Origin: Glaciihabitans sp. INWT7
GTDB lineage: Bacteria > Actinomycetota > Actinomycetes > Actinomycetales > Microbacteriaceae
Assembly: GCF_014217685.1 (NCBI RefSeq)
Contig: NZ_CP043653.1
Coordinates: 934,419 to 998,418 of the forward strand
DNA: 64,000 nucleotides
Direction of reading: 5' to 3'
Within the stretch, counting starts at the first letter, position 1. Each line of letters opens with the position of its first letter. The notes under the pieces are model-generated. The model was not told the origin of the DNA. It did not search any database and was given only the letters and a program-made list of their open reading frames with translations. Below, piece after piece: positions 36,355 through 45,527 of the stretch. Position numbers and translations under genes: made by a program.

Positions 36355-37262
36355 TGATGCGGGGCGCTGAGGCAATCTCCCGCTACTCGCCGATCGACGA
36401 GGCGGAGAAGTTCCGCATCGAGTACTGGGCCCTCGAAGAGGCCAAGTTGCAGCGGATGCCGAAGGCCAAGCCCCTCGCGACGCGCGTCGCGCTCGTCACC
36501 GGGGCGGCATCCGGAATCGGCAAGGCCATCGCCACCCGTCTCGCCGCGGAGGGAGCCTGTGTCGTGATCGCCGACCTCGACCTCGGGAAGGCCCAGGCCG
36601 CGGCATCCGAGATCGGCAACTCTGATGTCGCGATCGGCGTGCAGGCGAACGTCACGGATGAGCTGCAGGTGCAGGCAGCGGTGGATGCCGCGGTGCTGGC
36701 GTTCGGCGGACTCGACCTCGTGGTGAACAACGCGGGCCTCTCGCTCTCCAAGAGCCTGCTCGAGACCACCGTCGCCGACTGGGACCTGCAGCACAACGTG
36801 ATGGCAAAGGGATCGTTTCTGGTCTCCCGCGCCGCCGCGAAGGTGCTCATCGACCAGAAGCTCGGTGGGGACATCATCTACATCTCCTCAAAGAACTCCG
36901 TATTCGCCGGCCCCAACAACATCGCCTACTCCGCGACCAAGGCAGACCAGGCACACCAGGTGCGGCTGCTGGCAGCCGAGCTTGGTGAATACGGCGTCAA
37001 GGTAAATGGCATCAACCCCGACGGGGTCGTGCGCGGGTCCGGAATTTTCGCCGGAGGCTGGGGTGCCAAACGCGCCGCCGTCTACGGCGTCGACGAGCAG
37101 GATCTGGGCAAGTACTACGCCCAGCGGACGCTTCTGAAGCGAGAGGTGCTACCCGAGAACGTGGCCAACGCCGTATTCGTGCTGTGCACGTCGGATCTCA
37201 GCCACACCACCGGACTGCACATCCCGGTCGATGCCGGCGTGGCGGCGGCGTTCCTGCGATGA
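36355..37262 (+). pseudogene. Bifunctional rhamnulose-1-P aldolase/dehydrogenase, C-terminal remnant
   Basis: The frame starts at the IS border. It begins with the last part of the linker seen in RhaD-SDR fusion proteins (MRGAEAISRYSPIDEAEKFRIEYWALEEAKL) and then gives a complete short-chain dehydrogenase domain: VTGAASGIGKAIA, VNNAGLS and the active-site AYSATKAD. The roughly 380-residue aldolase domain is missing. The remaining part could still be made from ATG 36357. It would oxidise lactaldehyde if active. Its stop overlaps the rhaB start. Confidence 0.8.
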
Positions 37263-38677
37263 CTGAGGCAGTCGCGGCAGTCGACCTCGGCGCGACAAGT
37301 GGCAGGGTGATGCTCGGCTTCGTCGGGCACAACGAGTTGAGCGTTCGACCGGTCGCACGCTTCCCCAACCTGCCGGTTCGCACCCCGGACGGCCTGCACT
37401 GGAACATCCTCGAGCTGTTTCGCAACGTCACCGCCGGCCTCGCCGCCGCCGCCCGCGAAGAGCCCGGACTCGCCAGCGCCGGAGTTGACTCCTGGGCCGT
37501 CGACTACGGGCTCTTGCGCGGCGGACGGATGCTCGGCGCCCCGTTCCACTACCGGGACGACCGCACTGTCGCCGCCGTCGAAACCACCCACTCGGCCGTC
37601 TCGGCCGAGCAGCTGTACGCGGCAAACGGACTGCAGTACCTGCCGTTCAACACCCTGTACCAGCTCGAGGCCGAGCGTGACTCCGGCATGCTGGGGTTTG
37701 CGGACTCGCTGCTTCTCATCCCCGACCTGATCAACTTCTGGCTCACCGGCGAACACTTCGCTGAGCGCACCAACGCCTCGACGACGGGACTTCTCGACAT
37801 CACCACCGGGGAGTGGAATGAGACGCTCATTTCCCGCCTCGGCCTGCCCGCAGGACTGCTCGCGCCGCTGGTCTCGCCGGGCTCGTCAATCGGCACGCTA
37901 CTGCCGTCGATGGCCACCGAGTTCGGGATTCCTGGAAGCCTCAACATCGTCGCCGTCGGGTCGCACGACACCGCGTCGGCAGTGGTCGCGATCCCAGCCG
38001 CCACGCCGAACTTCGCCTACATCAGCTGTGGCACCTGGGGGCTCGTCGGCGTCGAGCTGGAGCATCCGGTTCTCAGCGAGTCATCACGGCTCGCGAACTT
38101 CACCAATGAGGGCGGCGTCGACGGCCGGGTGCGCTACCTGCACAACGTGATGGGGCTCTGGCTGCTCTCGGAGTCGGTTCGTTCCTGGGAGCGCGGCGGC
38201 GACACGATCGACCTCCCGGCGCTGCTTGCGCAGGCATCCGCGGTGACGAGCACCGTTCCCCTGTTCGATGCGAACGACCCGCGATTTCTCCCTCCCGGTG
38301 ACATGCCAACCCGCATCGCGGAGTGGCTCTCAGAGCACGGTCGGGCGGCACCGCAGTCCCGGCCCGAGTTTGTGCGCAGCATTGTCCAGTCTTTGGCTGC
38401 TGCGTTCTCGGATGCGGTGCGCACGGCGTCCGAGCTGTCCGGAATTCGCGTAGACGTGATCCATATCGTCGGTGGCGGATCGCAGAACGAGCTGCTCTGT
38501 CAATTGACCGCCACCCTGAGCGGTATTCCCGTCCTCGCCGGCCCGGTCGAGGCGACCGCCATCGGCAACGTGCTCATACAGGCGCGAGCACAGGGGTTCG
38601 TCACGGGATCCCTCGAGGCGCTTCGGTCGCTCGTGGCGTCTGCCTTTTCGCCGCAGCGGTTCACCCCGGCTCGCTGA
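37259..38677 (+). CDS. rhaB: Rhamnulokinase (FGGY family carbohydrate kinase)
   Basis: A 472-residue sugar kinase that phosphorylates L-rhamnulose at C1. Phosphate loop AVDLGATSGRVMLG at the N-terminus, GVDSWAVDYGLL, FHYRDDRT, FNTLYQL, and the ATP-binding end HIVGGGSQNELLCQ are typical of rhamnulokinases. The ATG overlaps the stop of the truncated aldolase/dehydrogenase. Because the aldolase domain next door is lost, the phosphorylated product may not be used unless another aldolase is encoded elsewhere. Confidence 0.88.
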   Translation: MTEAVAAVDLGATSGRVMLGFVGHNELSVRPVARFPNLPVRTPDGLHWNILELFRNVTAGLAAAAREEPGLASAGVDSWAVDYGLLRGGRMLGAPFHYRDDRTVAAVETTHSAVSAEQLYAANGLQYLPFNTLYQLEAERDSGMLGFADSLLLIPDLINFWLTGEHFAERTNASTTGLLDITTGEWNETLISRLGLPAGLLAPLVSPGSSIGTLLPSMATEFGIPGSLNIVAVGSHDTASAVVAIPAATPNFAYISCGTWGLVGVELEHPVLSESSRLANFTNEGGVDGRVRYLHNVMGLWLLSESVRSWERGGDTIDLPALLAQASAVTSTVPLFDANDPRFLPPGDMPTRIAEWLSEHGRAAPQSRPEFVRSIVQSLAAAFSDAVRTASELSGIRVDVIHIVGGGSQNELLCQLTATLSGIPVLAGPVEATAIGNVLIQARAQGFVTGSLEALRSLVASAFSPQRFTPAR

Positions 38678-38744
38678 GCCCCGGGCAAAGTTAGGATCAT
38701 CGGATGTTCGTGCCGTCAGTGTTGCACTCTAGTGAAGGTTGCCC

Positions 38745-39584
38745 ATGAAATTCGCCCGCATCGGAGCGCTCGGCCAGGAGCGGCCGGTCGCGATCATCGA
38801 CCAGGCCAGCTACGACATCAGCAGTATCACCGCCGATATCACCGGGCAGTTCCTGGAGGCGGACGGTGTCGACCGCGTGCGCGAGGCCCTCGCGGCGGGT
38901 ATCCTCCCGGTAATCGAGACCGCCGGCGATCGGATCGGGTCGCCCATTGTTCGACCGAGTGCGGTCATCTGCATCGGCATGAATTACGCGGCCCATGCTG
39001 CCGAGAGTGGATCGCTGCCGCCCACCATCCCGATCATGTTCCTCAAGACGCCAAACACGGTAGTCGGGCCAAACGACGACGTCGTGATCCCGCGAAAGAG
39101 CGTGAAGACCGACTGGGAGGTCGAGCTCGGCGTCGTGATTTCGAAGCGCGCGTCCTACCTCGAGTCGCCCGCGGACAGCATCGATCACATCGCCGGGTTC
39201 GTCGTGGCGAACGACCTCTCCGAGCGCGAGTTCCAGCTCGAACTGTCGGGGGGCCAATGGTCGAAAGGCAAGTCGGCTCCGGGATTCAACCCGACCGGAC
39301 CGTGGCTCGTGACGCCCGATGAGGTCGACTATCGCGCCCTCCGACTGCGAAGCTGGGTGAACGGCGAACCGCGCCAGGATTCGTCGACGGCCGACCTGAT
39401 CTTCGACGTCGACCACATCATCTGGCACCTGAGTCAGTTCCTCACCCTCGAACCGGGAGACCTCGTGCTCACCGGGACCCCGGAGGGCGTCGCCCTCTCC
39501 GGCCGTTTTCCCTACCTGAAGGCCGGTGACGTCTGCGAGATCGAGATCGACGGCCTCGGCCGCCAGCGCCAATTGTTCGTCTGA
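38745..39584 (+). CDS. Fumarylacetoacetate hydrolase family protein (diketo-acid hydrolase)
   Basis: A 279-residue FAH-type hydrolase. The metal site blocks are GMNYAAHAAE, DWEVELGVVI and FVVANDLSEREFQLE, with GGQWSKGKSAPGFNPTGPW and LTGTPEGVALS further on. Close relatives split 2,4-diketo-3-deoxy-L-fuconate or -rhamnonate into pyruvate and lactate. Together with the following dehydrogenase it fits the non-phosphorylated deoxysugar route. The ATG 38745 lies about eight bases after AAGG. Confidence 0.83.
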   Translation: MKFARIGALGQERPVAIIDQASYDISSITADITGQFLEADGVDRVREALAAGILPVIETAGDRIGSPIVRPSAVICIGMNYAAHAAESGSLPPTIPIMFLKTPNTVVGPNDDVVIPRKSVKTDWEVELGVVISKRASYLESPADSIDHIAGFVVANDLSEREFQLELSGGQWSKGKSAPGFNPTGPWLVTPDEVDYRALRLRSWVNGEPRQDSSTADLIFDVDHIIWHLSQFLTLEPGDLVLTGTPEGVALSGRFPYLKAGDVCEIEIDGLGRQRQLFV

Positions 39585-39618
39585 ACCTTCTCACCGCAGC
39601 ACCGACACAGGAGTCACC

Positions 39619-40383
39619 ATGAGCAAAGCCTCTCGTCCAGAATTCGGTGACCTCGTCGCCGTCGTCACCGGCGGCGCCTCCGGAATCGGAGCGGCCATAG
39701 CCCGACGACTGCACGATGGCGGTGCCCAGGTTGCTGTGCTCGACCTCCAGCCGGAGGCAGCGGATGCCGCCTACTTCGCCGTCTCCGCCAACGTGGCCGA
39801 CGACGCCTCTGTGCGAGCGGCGATCGCCGCAGTCGCCGAGAAGTTCGGCCGCATCGACATCGTGATCAACAACGCCGGTATCGGCGCGCACGGCACGGTG
39901 GCCGACAACGACGATGACGAGTGGCTTCGAGTCTTTAACATCAACGTGGTGGGCATGGCTCGGGTCAGCCGCGCGGCACTCCCGTTTTTGCGCAAGTCGC
40001 CGTCAGCGGCCATCGTGAACACCGCCTCCATCGCCGCGACCGCCGGACTGCCGATGCGAGCGCTGTACAGCGCCTCGAAGGGCGCTGTACTCTCATTGAC
40101 CCGCGCGATGGCCGCCGATCACCTTCGCGAGGGCGTCCGGGTCAATTGCGTCAATCCGGGAACCGCAGACACCCCCTGGGTCGGGCGCCTTCTCGACTCG
40201 GCGGCCGATCCGGCCGCGGAGCGAGCAGCCCTCGAAGCCCGTCAGCCGCACGGGCGCCTGGTCAGTGCGGATGAGGTGGCCGACGCGGTCGCCTACCTCG
40301 CGAGCCCTCGCTCGGGGTCGACGACCGGCACATCCCTCGCGGTCGACGGCGGCATGCAGAACCTGCGGTTACGACCGGAGTAG
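39619..40383 (+). CDS. SDR family oxidoreductase (likely 2-keto-3-deoxy-L-fuconate/rhamnonate dehydrogenase)
   Basis: A 254-residue NAD(P)-dependent dehydrogenase with VTGGASGIGAAIARRL, NNAGIGAHG, the catalytic serine in NTASIAAT and YSASKGA, and NPGTADTPWVGRLL near the C-terminus. The last block is usual in dehydrogenases of the L-fucose/L-rhamnose oxidative pathway. AGGAG lies six bases before the ATG. It lies 34 bases after the FAH gene and would make that enzyme's substrate. Confidence 0.82.
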   Translation: MSKASRPEFGDLVAVVTGGASGIGAAIARRLHDGGAQVAVLDLQPEAADAAYFAVSANVADDASVRAAIAAVAEKFGRIDIVINNAGIGAHGTVADNDDDEWLRVFNINVVGMARVSRAALPFLRKSPSAAIVNTASIAATAGLPMRALYSASKGAVLSLTRAMAADHLREGVRVNCVNPGTADTPWVGRLLDSAADPAAERAALEARQPHGRLVSADEVADAVAYLASPRSGSTTGTSLAVDGGMQNLRLRPE

Positions 40384-40690
40384 GCAAGCGGCCTGTCATC
40401 GACCCGCCTATGCTGGCGACGCGGACGAGCTGCCGGCATCGGAGCTTGAATACGGCTCCGGCCCGGACGCCCGCAGCTTCGAGCTGGCGGTGCGAAAGAC
40501 CTCGTTCAGCTGGGTACTGAAGCCGGAAGACGTGTTTGACGGTCCGAGGCAATCCGGCCCAGTGGCGCACCGGCACGTGGATGGTGGCCACGGAAGGCAG
40601 AACCGTGGTCGGGGTTTTCCTGTTCAACCGGCTGTGGCAGTTCGGCACCGTATCTACCATTCCTGGTCAAGTCTTTTGTAGTGGTGTATC
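40384..40690. other. Stretch without a recognised gene
   Basis: Between the dehydrogenase stop and the third IS256-type element there is no convincing gene. A plus-strand frame with ELEYGSGPDARSFELAVRKTSFSWVLKPEDVF (about 40440-40560) looks protein-like but has no start, and it shifts frame further on. It may be a decayed gene. The end of ISc probably lies near 40680. Confidence 0.4.
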
Positions 40691-40715
40691 GATTTTTCTG
40701 TGATCCTTCGTGTTG

Positions 40716-40933
40716 TTATGCGCTGAGGGCGTGGAGGTCCGGGGTCACCTCCTCGGGTTGGTTGGTGCCGACGGTCTGGGATTTGGTGAGGGCGTCGAGG
40801 CCGAGGTAGCGGCGGGACTCGGCCCATTCGTCGTGTTGTTCGGCGAGGACAGCGCCGACGAGGCGGATGATCGCGTCCCGGTTGGGGAAGATCCCAACAA
40901 CGTCGGTGCGGCGGCGGATCTCCCGGTTGAGTC
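40716..40933 (-). pseudogene. ISc transposase (IS256 family), C-terminal fragment
   Basis: The minus strand encodes [49 protein letters not shown], the C-terminus of a mutator-type transposase. The rest lies at 46941-47742 (N-terminal and catalytic part), with a short piece at 45505-45527. Joining CCCGAACGAGA (from the 45505 piece) to GACTCAACC (here) restores NPNERLN in frame. The gene was thus split by the insertion of the Tn554-like element. Confidence 0.85.
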
Positions 40934-41047
40934 TATCTGTTAACCGGCTCTCGAACGACACGTCCCTCTCGACATTCCCAATGACGAGGGTTCCGCGAGT
41001 GTTGGGGTGGAAGCTGGTGGAGACCGACGGACGAAGGAGTTCAGGCT

Positions 41048-42111
41048 ATGACCGTTTCAGCGAGGAAGCTCGAGGACACGTTTCGCATCGTTGGCGATTG
41101 GGGCGACGCCGCGTCAGCGAATGCTTTTCTCGGTCACCTCGATTCTCGGGCGTTCAGCCCGAGCACGGTCCGCTCCTACGCGTTCGACATCGTCAACTTC
41201 GCCCGGTTCCTGTTGGCGAGAGGCAGCACCCTTGTCGAGGTCTCGCCGATGATAGTTTTCGAATGGATCGACTGGCAGGGCGTTCGTTCACACGGCACAT
41301 CTGACCGGGCCGAGGAACCTCGGGGCGCAGTGCGCACTGCGGCAGCGGCAACAGCCAATCGCCGGGTCGCGGCGGCAGGGCGTTGTTCGAATACTTGGTC
41401 ATGGCCGGCACCTGCCCCAGCAATCCCGTGCCGTCTCCGCGACGGCGCAGCATCCCGGGCGCCTCGACCCGGGGCCTGCTGGGGCATCTGGGCGCGGGAC
41501 GCTCACGCGGCGGGGGCCGGTTGGTGCGTCAGCCCCAGATGCTGCCGGAATCGCTGCCCGTTAGCGACGTCGACCGTTTCCTGCGTTCGCTGGACACGCA
41601 CCGCGACCGCGCGATCGTGTTGGTGATGCTGCTGGGCGGTTTGCGGGCCGCGGAAGTGCGTGGGCTGCAACTATCCGACGTCGATCTCGGGCGCCGCCGC
41701 CTGCGTGTCGTGGGTAAAGGATCGAAGGAGCGCCATGTCCCCGTCGATGGTGCTTTCTTCACCGAGGTTGCCGCCTACCTGCGTTACGAACGTCCCACCG
41801 GAGTGAAATCATCGGAGTGTTTCCTCGTGTTGAGGGGGCCAACCACGGGACAACCGTTGACCGAAGCGGGGCTGCGCGGGGTGTTCCGCCGCCACCGGGA
41901 GTCATCCGGGGCGATCCGGGTGCGTCCCCACCGTTTGCGGCACACCTATGGCACCGAGCTGGCCTCGGCCGGTATCGACCTGTTGGCACTGCGGGAGCTG
42001 ATGGGCCACGTTTCCCCGGACACCACCGCCCGATACGTCCACCTGAGTATCGAACACCTTGCCGCCGAATACGGCGCCGCCCGCGCAACCCTCGCCGCCA
42101 CCTCCCGATGA
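41048..42111 (+). pseudogene. TnpA-like tyrosine recombinase, frameshifted
   Basis: The N-terminal SAM-like domain (NAFLGHLDSRAFSPSTVRSYAFDIVNFARFLL) is in one frame up to about 41290. The rest, from FEYLVMAGTCPSNPVPSPRR, is in another frame starting near 41380. The catalytic part is complete: GGLRAAEVRGL, HRLRHTYGTELASAG, LMGHVSPDTTARYVHL. At least one indel lies in 41290-41380. AAGGAG precedes the ATG 41048. It overlaps the tnpB-like start by four bases. It is inactive unless the shift is a sequencing error or the C-terminal part is made alone. Confidence 0.75.
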
Positions 42112-44057
42112 CAATCATCATGCCCACCACATCCCTGCCGCCAGCGCTGACGCTGCGAGACGGCTACCTCGATAATTTGTCGGTTCTCGGGCTTACGCCC
42201 AGGGCCATGCGGGACCGCGCTCGGATCGTTGACGCCTTCCTTGGCAATCACCCAGACCTTGTCGAATGGATGAAGCTCCCAGCGTTGTCTCGCTGCGAGG
42301 AGCTTGCTCGCACCGGCGCCTGGCCCGTCATCGTCTACGCCGTCGCCCACACAGGCCTGCTACTGGACTTGGAACTGATTGGAGCGAAGAACCTCACAGG
42401 CATCGGCGCAGCGATCGAGACGCGCGACCCGGATGGATTCGCCCAGATGCGCGCCGCCGGCATCCAGCTCGGGTGGACATCGAAATGGGTGAAAACACTA
42501 CTCGGCGAAGGCCTAGCCGTGCTCCTGGCCTGGACGGGTGGAACAACGGCGCAGCTCACCACCGACATCATCGACACGTTCGAAACGGGGCTCATCGCCA
42601 CGACAACACTGAAGCCGTCGATGCTCCGCGCCTACCGCGCACGGCTGGCAGGGCTGAGAGCAATCCTCTTCGACACCAAAGTGATCGACACGCCACCTCG
42701 ACGCCGGCCTACCGCGTCGAGTTACGAGGAACGTTTCGCGGCAGTGGAAATGGCGCCCTCGTTGCGCAAGATGTTCCTGCGTTACGTCACCGTCCGCTCC
42801 GCAGTGTCCCGCCCCAGCACGGTGGACTGCCTGATCAATGACCTGCTGCCGTTTGCGGAATACCTCACCGCCCACGCCCCGGAGATACGACATCTCCGCC
42901 ACCTCCGACGCCACCACATCGAGGCCTATCTGATCTGGAACCGCCACCGGCCCTGGCGCGGCCGCCATGCTGGCGCTGGCGCTGGCCGCACCGTCTCGAC
43001 CGCCGTCGCGCAGGCGGCGGTGTTGACGCTGCGGAACATGCTCGACGACATCACCGACTGGGGCTGGGAGGACGTCCCCACACGCCGGCTGGTATTCCGG
43101 GCGGACATTCCCAAGCTCGATCAGCCGCTGCCGCGTGCTCTCGCCCCCGACATCGACGCGGCGTTGATGGCAGCCGTTGACGCCCTCGACGATCCTTTCG
43201 CCCGCGTCGCGGTGACAGTACTGCGCCACACAGGGTTGCGCATCGGTGAGCTCCTCGACCTGGAACTGGGAAGCGTCTATGACTACGGCCCCGCCGGCTC
43301 CTGGCTGAAAGTCCCCCTCGGCAAACTCGCCACCGAGCGGATGGTGCCCCTGGACGCGACCGCGCTGGCCGCCCTCGACCAATGGACTGGGCAGCGCGGT
43401 CCCTCACGGGCACTGCCCCACCCCCGGACCGGCACGGTCACAGACTTCCTCTTCACCAACCACGGCCGACGACTGGGTCCAACCCGGATCCGCAACGCCC
43501 TGATCTCCGCTAGCACCGCTGCGGGACTGCGCGGCGCCGATGGGTCTGGCCTGATGGTGACCCCGCATCAACTCCGCCACACCTGGGCCACCGAGCTCGC
43601 CAACGCCGGGATGAGCCTGCAAGCGCTGATGGCGCTACTGGGCCACGCGACCGCCCAAATGACCGTCCGCTATGCCACCCTCGCTTCGCCGACGCTTCGA
43701 GTCGCCTATGACGACGCCGTCGGAAAAATGCGCCGACAACTCACCCTCACTCCGGTCGGCCGCCCGATCGTTCCCGACAAAGTGGCTTGGCTCAACAGCG
43801 AGATGATCAAAACCCGGGTCGCCCACGGATACTGCTCCCGGCACGAAAGCGCCGGCGCCTGTTCCTATGCGAACATCTGCGAGAACTGCGCCAACTTCAC
43901 GACCGGCCCCGAATTCACCGACGTACTCACCGAGCAGCTCGACGACATCCACGCGCTCAAAGCCGATGCCGAACAACGCGGCTGGGACGGTGAAGCAGCC
44001 AGGCACACCACCACCGCGGCAGCCCTCACCAGCCACCTCCGCCAACTCCGACGGTGA
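42108..44057 (+). CDS. TnpB-like tyrosine recombinase
   Basis: A 649-residue recombinase, near the 630 residues of Tn554 TnpB. The N-terminal half is helical and DNA-binding-like. The catalytic domain has RHTGLRIGELLDLELGSV, HQLRHTWATELANAGMSLQAL and LLGHATAQMTVRYATL with the nucleophilic tyrosine. A C-terminal cysteine cluster, GYCSRHESAGACSYANICENCANF, may bind zinc. ATG overlaps the stop of the tnpA-like gene. Confidence 0.88.
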   Translation: MTIIMPTTSLPPALTLRDGYLDNLSVLGLTPRAMRDRARIVDAFLGNHPDLVEWMKLPALSRCEELARTGAWPVIVYAVAHTGLLLDLELIGAKNLTGIGAAIETRDPDGFAQMRAAGIQLGWTSKWVKTLLGEGLAVLLAWTGGTTAQLTTDIIDTFETGLIATTTLKPSMLRAYRARLAGLRAILFDTKVIDTPPRRRPTASSYEERFAAVEMAPSLRKMFLRYVTVRSAVSRPSTVDCLINDLLPFAEYLTAHAPEIRHLRHLRRHHIEAYLIWNRHRPWRGRHAGAGAGRTVSTAVAQAAVLTLRNMLDDITDWGWEDVPTRRLVFRADIPKLDQPLPRALAPDIDAALMAAVDALDDPFARVAVTVLRHTGLRIGELLDLELGSVYDYGPAGSWLKVPLGKLATERMVPLDATALAALDQWTGQRGPSRALPHPRTGTVTDFLFTNHGRRLGPTRIRNALISASTAAGLRGADGSGLMVTPHQLRHTWATELANAGMSLQALMALLGHATAQMTVRYATLASPTLRVAYDDAVGKMRRQLTLTPVGRPIVPDKVAWLNSEMIKTRVAHGYCSRHESAGACSYANICENCANFTTGPEFTDVLTEQLDDIHALKADAEQRGWDGEAARHTTTAAALTSHLRQLRR

Positions 44058-44105
44058 CACCGAAAACCACCATCCTCTTGACCTGACAACGAGAGCCGGT
44101 TAATC

Positions 44106-45496
44106 GGGACTGTGTATTAAACGGTGTTTCCGGCCTGACGCGCTGAACGAAGTTTCAGCGGGGAAGGTGCCGTGATGATGACGACACTTGATGATGTGAA
44201 ATCGAAGAAATCTGAGCCGTCTGCTGAGGAGGCTGCGGCGGTCGAGCTGGTGCGTCTGGCGAGGGAGCAGGGCTTGTCCCTGACCGGGCCCGACGGGTTG
44301 CTGAAGCAATTCACCAAGACCGTGCTGGAAACGGCGTTGAATGAGGAAATGACCGAACACCTCGGTCACGACAAGAACCGGGCAGAGCCCGAACGTGAGT
44401 CCTCGAACGTTCGCAACGGAACAAGACCCAAGACGGTGTTGACCGAGGCGACCGGGCATGTCCAAATCGATGTGCCGAGGGATCGGGACGGAACTTTTGA
44501 GCCCGTCATTGTGCGGAAACGCCAACGGCGCCTGACCGGGGTCGACGAGATGGTCCTCTCGCTGTATGCCCACGGGTTAACGACCGGGGAGATCAGTGCG
44601 CACTTCGCGCAGATCTATGACGCCCAGGTATCGAAGGAGACGATCTCCAGGATCACCGACAAGGTGTCGGAGGAGATGAACGAATGGTCTCACCGTCCGC
44701 TGGACGGCGTCTACGCGGCGATCTTCATCGATGCCATCGTGGTGAAGATTCGTGACGGGCAAGTAGCCAACAGGCCCATCTATGCGGCGATCGGGGTGAG
44801 CCTGGAGGGTGAGAAGGAGGTTCTGGGCTTGTGGGCTGGAACCGGGGGTGAGGGGGCGAAGTTCTGGATGAGTGTCCTGACGGACATCAAGAACCGGGGC
44901 GTGACGGACACCTTCTTCCTCGTCTGCGACGGGCTGAAAGGCCTGCCAGATGTTGTCTCAAATGTGTGGCCGTTGACGACGGTGCAGACCTGCATCATCC
45001 ATCTGATCCGCAACACCTTCAAACTCGCGTCGAAGAAAGACTGGGACGCCCTCAAACGGGATGTGAAGCCGATCTATACGGCACCGAACCCGACGGCCGC
45101 GCGGACGGCGCTCGAGGAGCTGACCCAGAAATGGGGCAAACGATACGGTGCCATCACCAGATTGTGGGAGTCCGCGTGGGAGGAGTTCATCCCGTTCCTG
45201 GACTACGACGAAGAAATTCGCCGCGTGATCTGCAGCACCAACGCGATCGAATCCCTGAACGCCCGATACCGGCGGGCGGTGCGAGCACGCGGTCATTTCC
45301 CCACCGAGCAGGCCGCGCTGAAGTGCCTGTATCTTGTCACCAGATCACTCGACCCGACAGGCGCGGGACGAGCCCGATGGACGATGCGCTGGAAGCCCGC
45401 GCTGAACGCGTTCGCCATCACCTTCCAAGACCGCTGGCCGGCCGCGGAAACCTACTAAATGAAAACCGCCGGAAACACCGTTAACGAGACAGACCC
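44106..45496 (+). mobile_element. IS256-family element ISb with 8-bp target duplication
   Basis: A 1391-bp element. The ends start GGGaCTGTgTatTaAACGGT and, inverted, GGGtCTGTcTcgTtAACGGT. An 8-bp duplication, GGTTAATC, flanks it at 44098-44105 and 45497-45504, showing a clean insertion into the right terminal repeat of the Tn554-like unit. Confidence 0.92.
44175..45458 (+). CDS. IS256-family transposase (ISb)
   Basis: A 427-residue mutator-type transposase. DDE residues are in IFIDAIVVKIRDGQV, FLVCDGLKGLPDV and STNAIESLNARYRRAVRARG. GGAAGG lies eight bases before the ATG; GTG 44172 is an alternative. The protein is intact and clearly different in sequence from the ISa transposase. Confidence 0.92.
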   Translation: MMTTLDDVKSKKSEPSAEEAAAVELVRLAREQGLSLTGPDGLLKQFTKTVLETALNEEMTEHLGHDKNRAEPERESSNVRNGTRPKTVLTEATGHVQIDVPRDRDGTFEPVIVRKRQRRLTGVDEMVLSLYAHGLTTGEISAHFAQIYDAQVSKETISRITDKVSEEMNEWSHRPLDGVYAAIFIDAIVVKIRDGQVANRPIYAAIGVSLEGEKEVLGLWAGTGGEGAKFWMSVLTDIKNRGVTDTFFLVCDGLKGLPDVVSNVWPLTTVQTCIIHLIRNTFKLASKKDWDALKRDVKPIYTAPNPTAARTALEELTQKWGKRYGAITRLWESAWEEFIPFLDYDEEIRRVICSTNAIESLNARYRRAVRARGHFPTEQAALKCLYLVTRSLDPTGAGRARWTMRWKPALNAFAITFQDRWPAAETY

Positions 45497-45504
45497 GGTT
45501 AATC

Positions 45505-45527
45505 TCGTTCGGGTTGTTGGACCAGAT
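45505..45527 (-). pseudogene. ISc transposase, short middle piece
   Basis: These 23 bases between ISb and ISa copy 2 encode, on the minus strand, the IWSNNPNE step of the ISc transposase. They link the N-terminal fragment at 46941 to the C-terminal one at 40933. The 8 bases next to ISa (gaccagat) are its target duplication. Confidence 0.75.

Larger units (their letters stand above)
40934..44105 (+). mobile_element. Tn554-like transposon with two tyrosine recombinases
   Basis: A unit of about 3.2 kb with a perfect 14-bp inverted repeat, TTAACCGGCTCTCG at 40940-40953 and its complement at 44090-44103. Six extra bases (TATCTG, 40934-40939) separate the left repeat from the interrupted ISc gene; Tn554 is known for a 6-base coupling sequence at one end. 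It encodes homologues of TnpA and TnpB but no visible TnpC. ISb is inserted in its right terminal repeat. Confidence 0.75.

Noticed and set aside
36355-45527. Region between the two ISa copies as an active composite transposon
   Set aside because: Only copy 2 has a target duplication, and the two copies have unrelated outer flanks, so there is no sign that the whole block moved as one unit.
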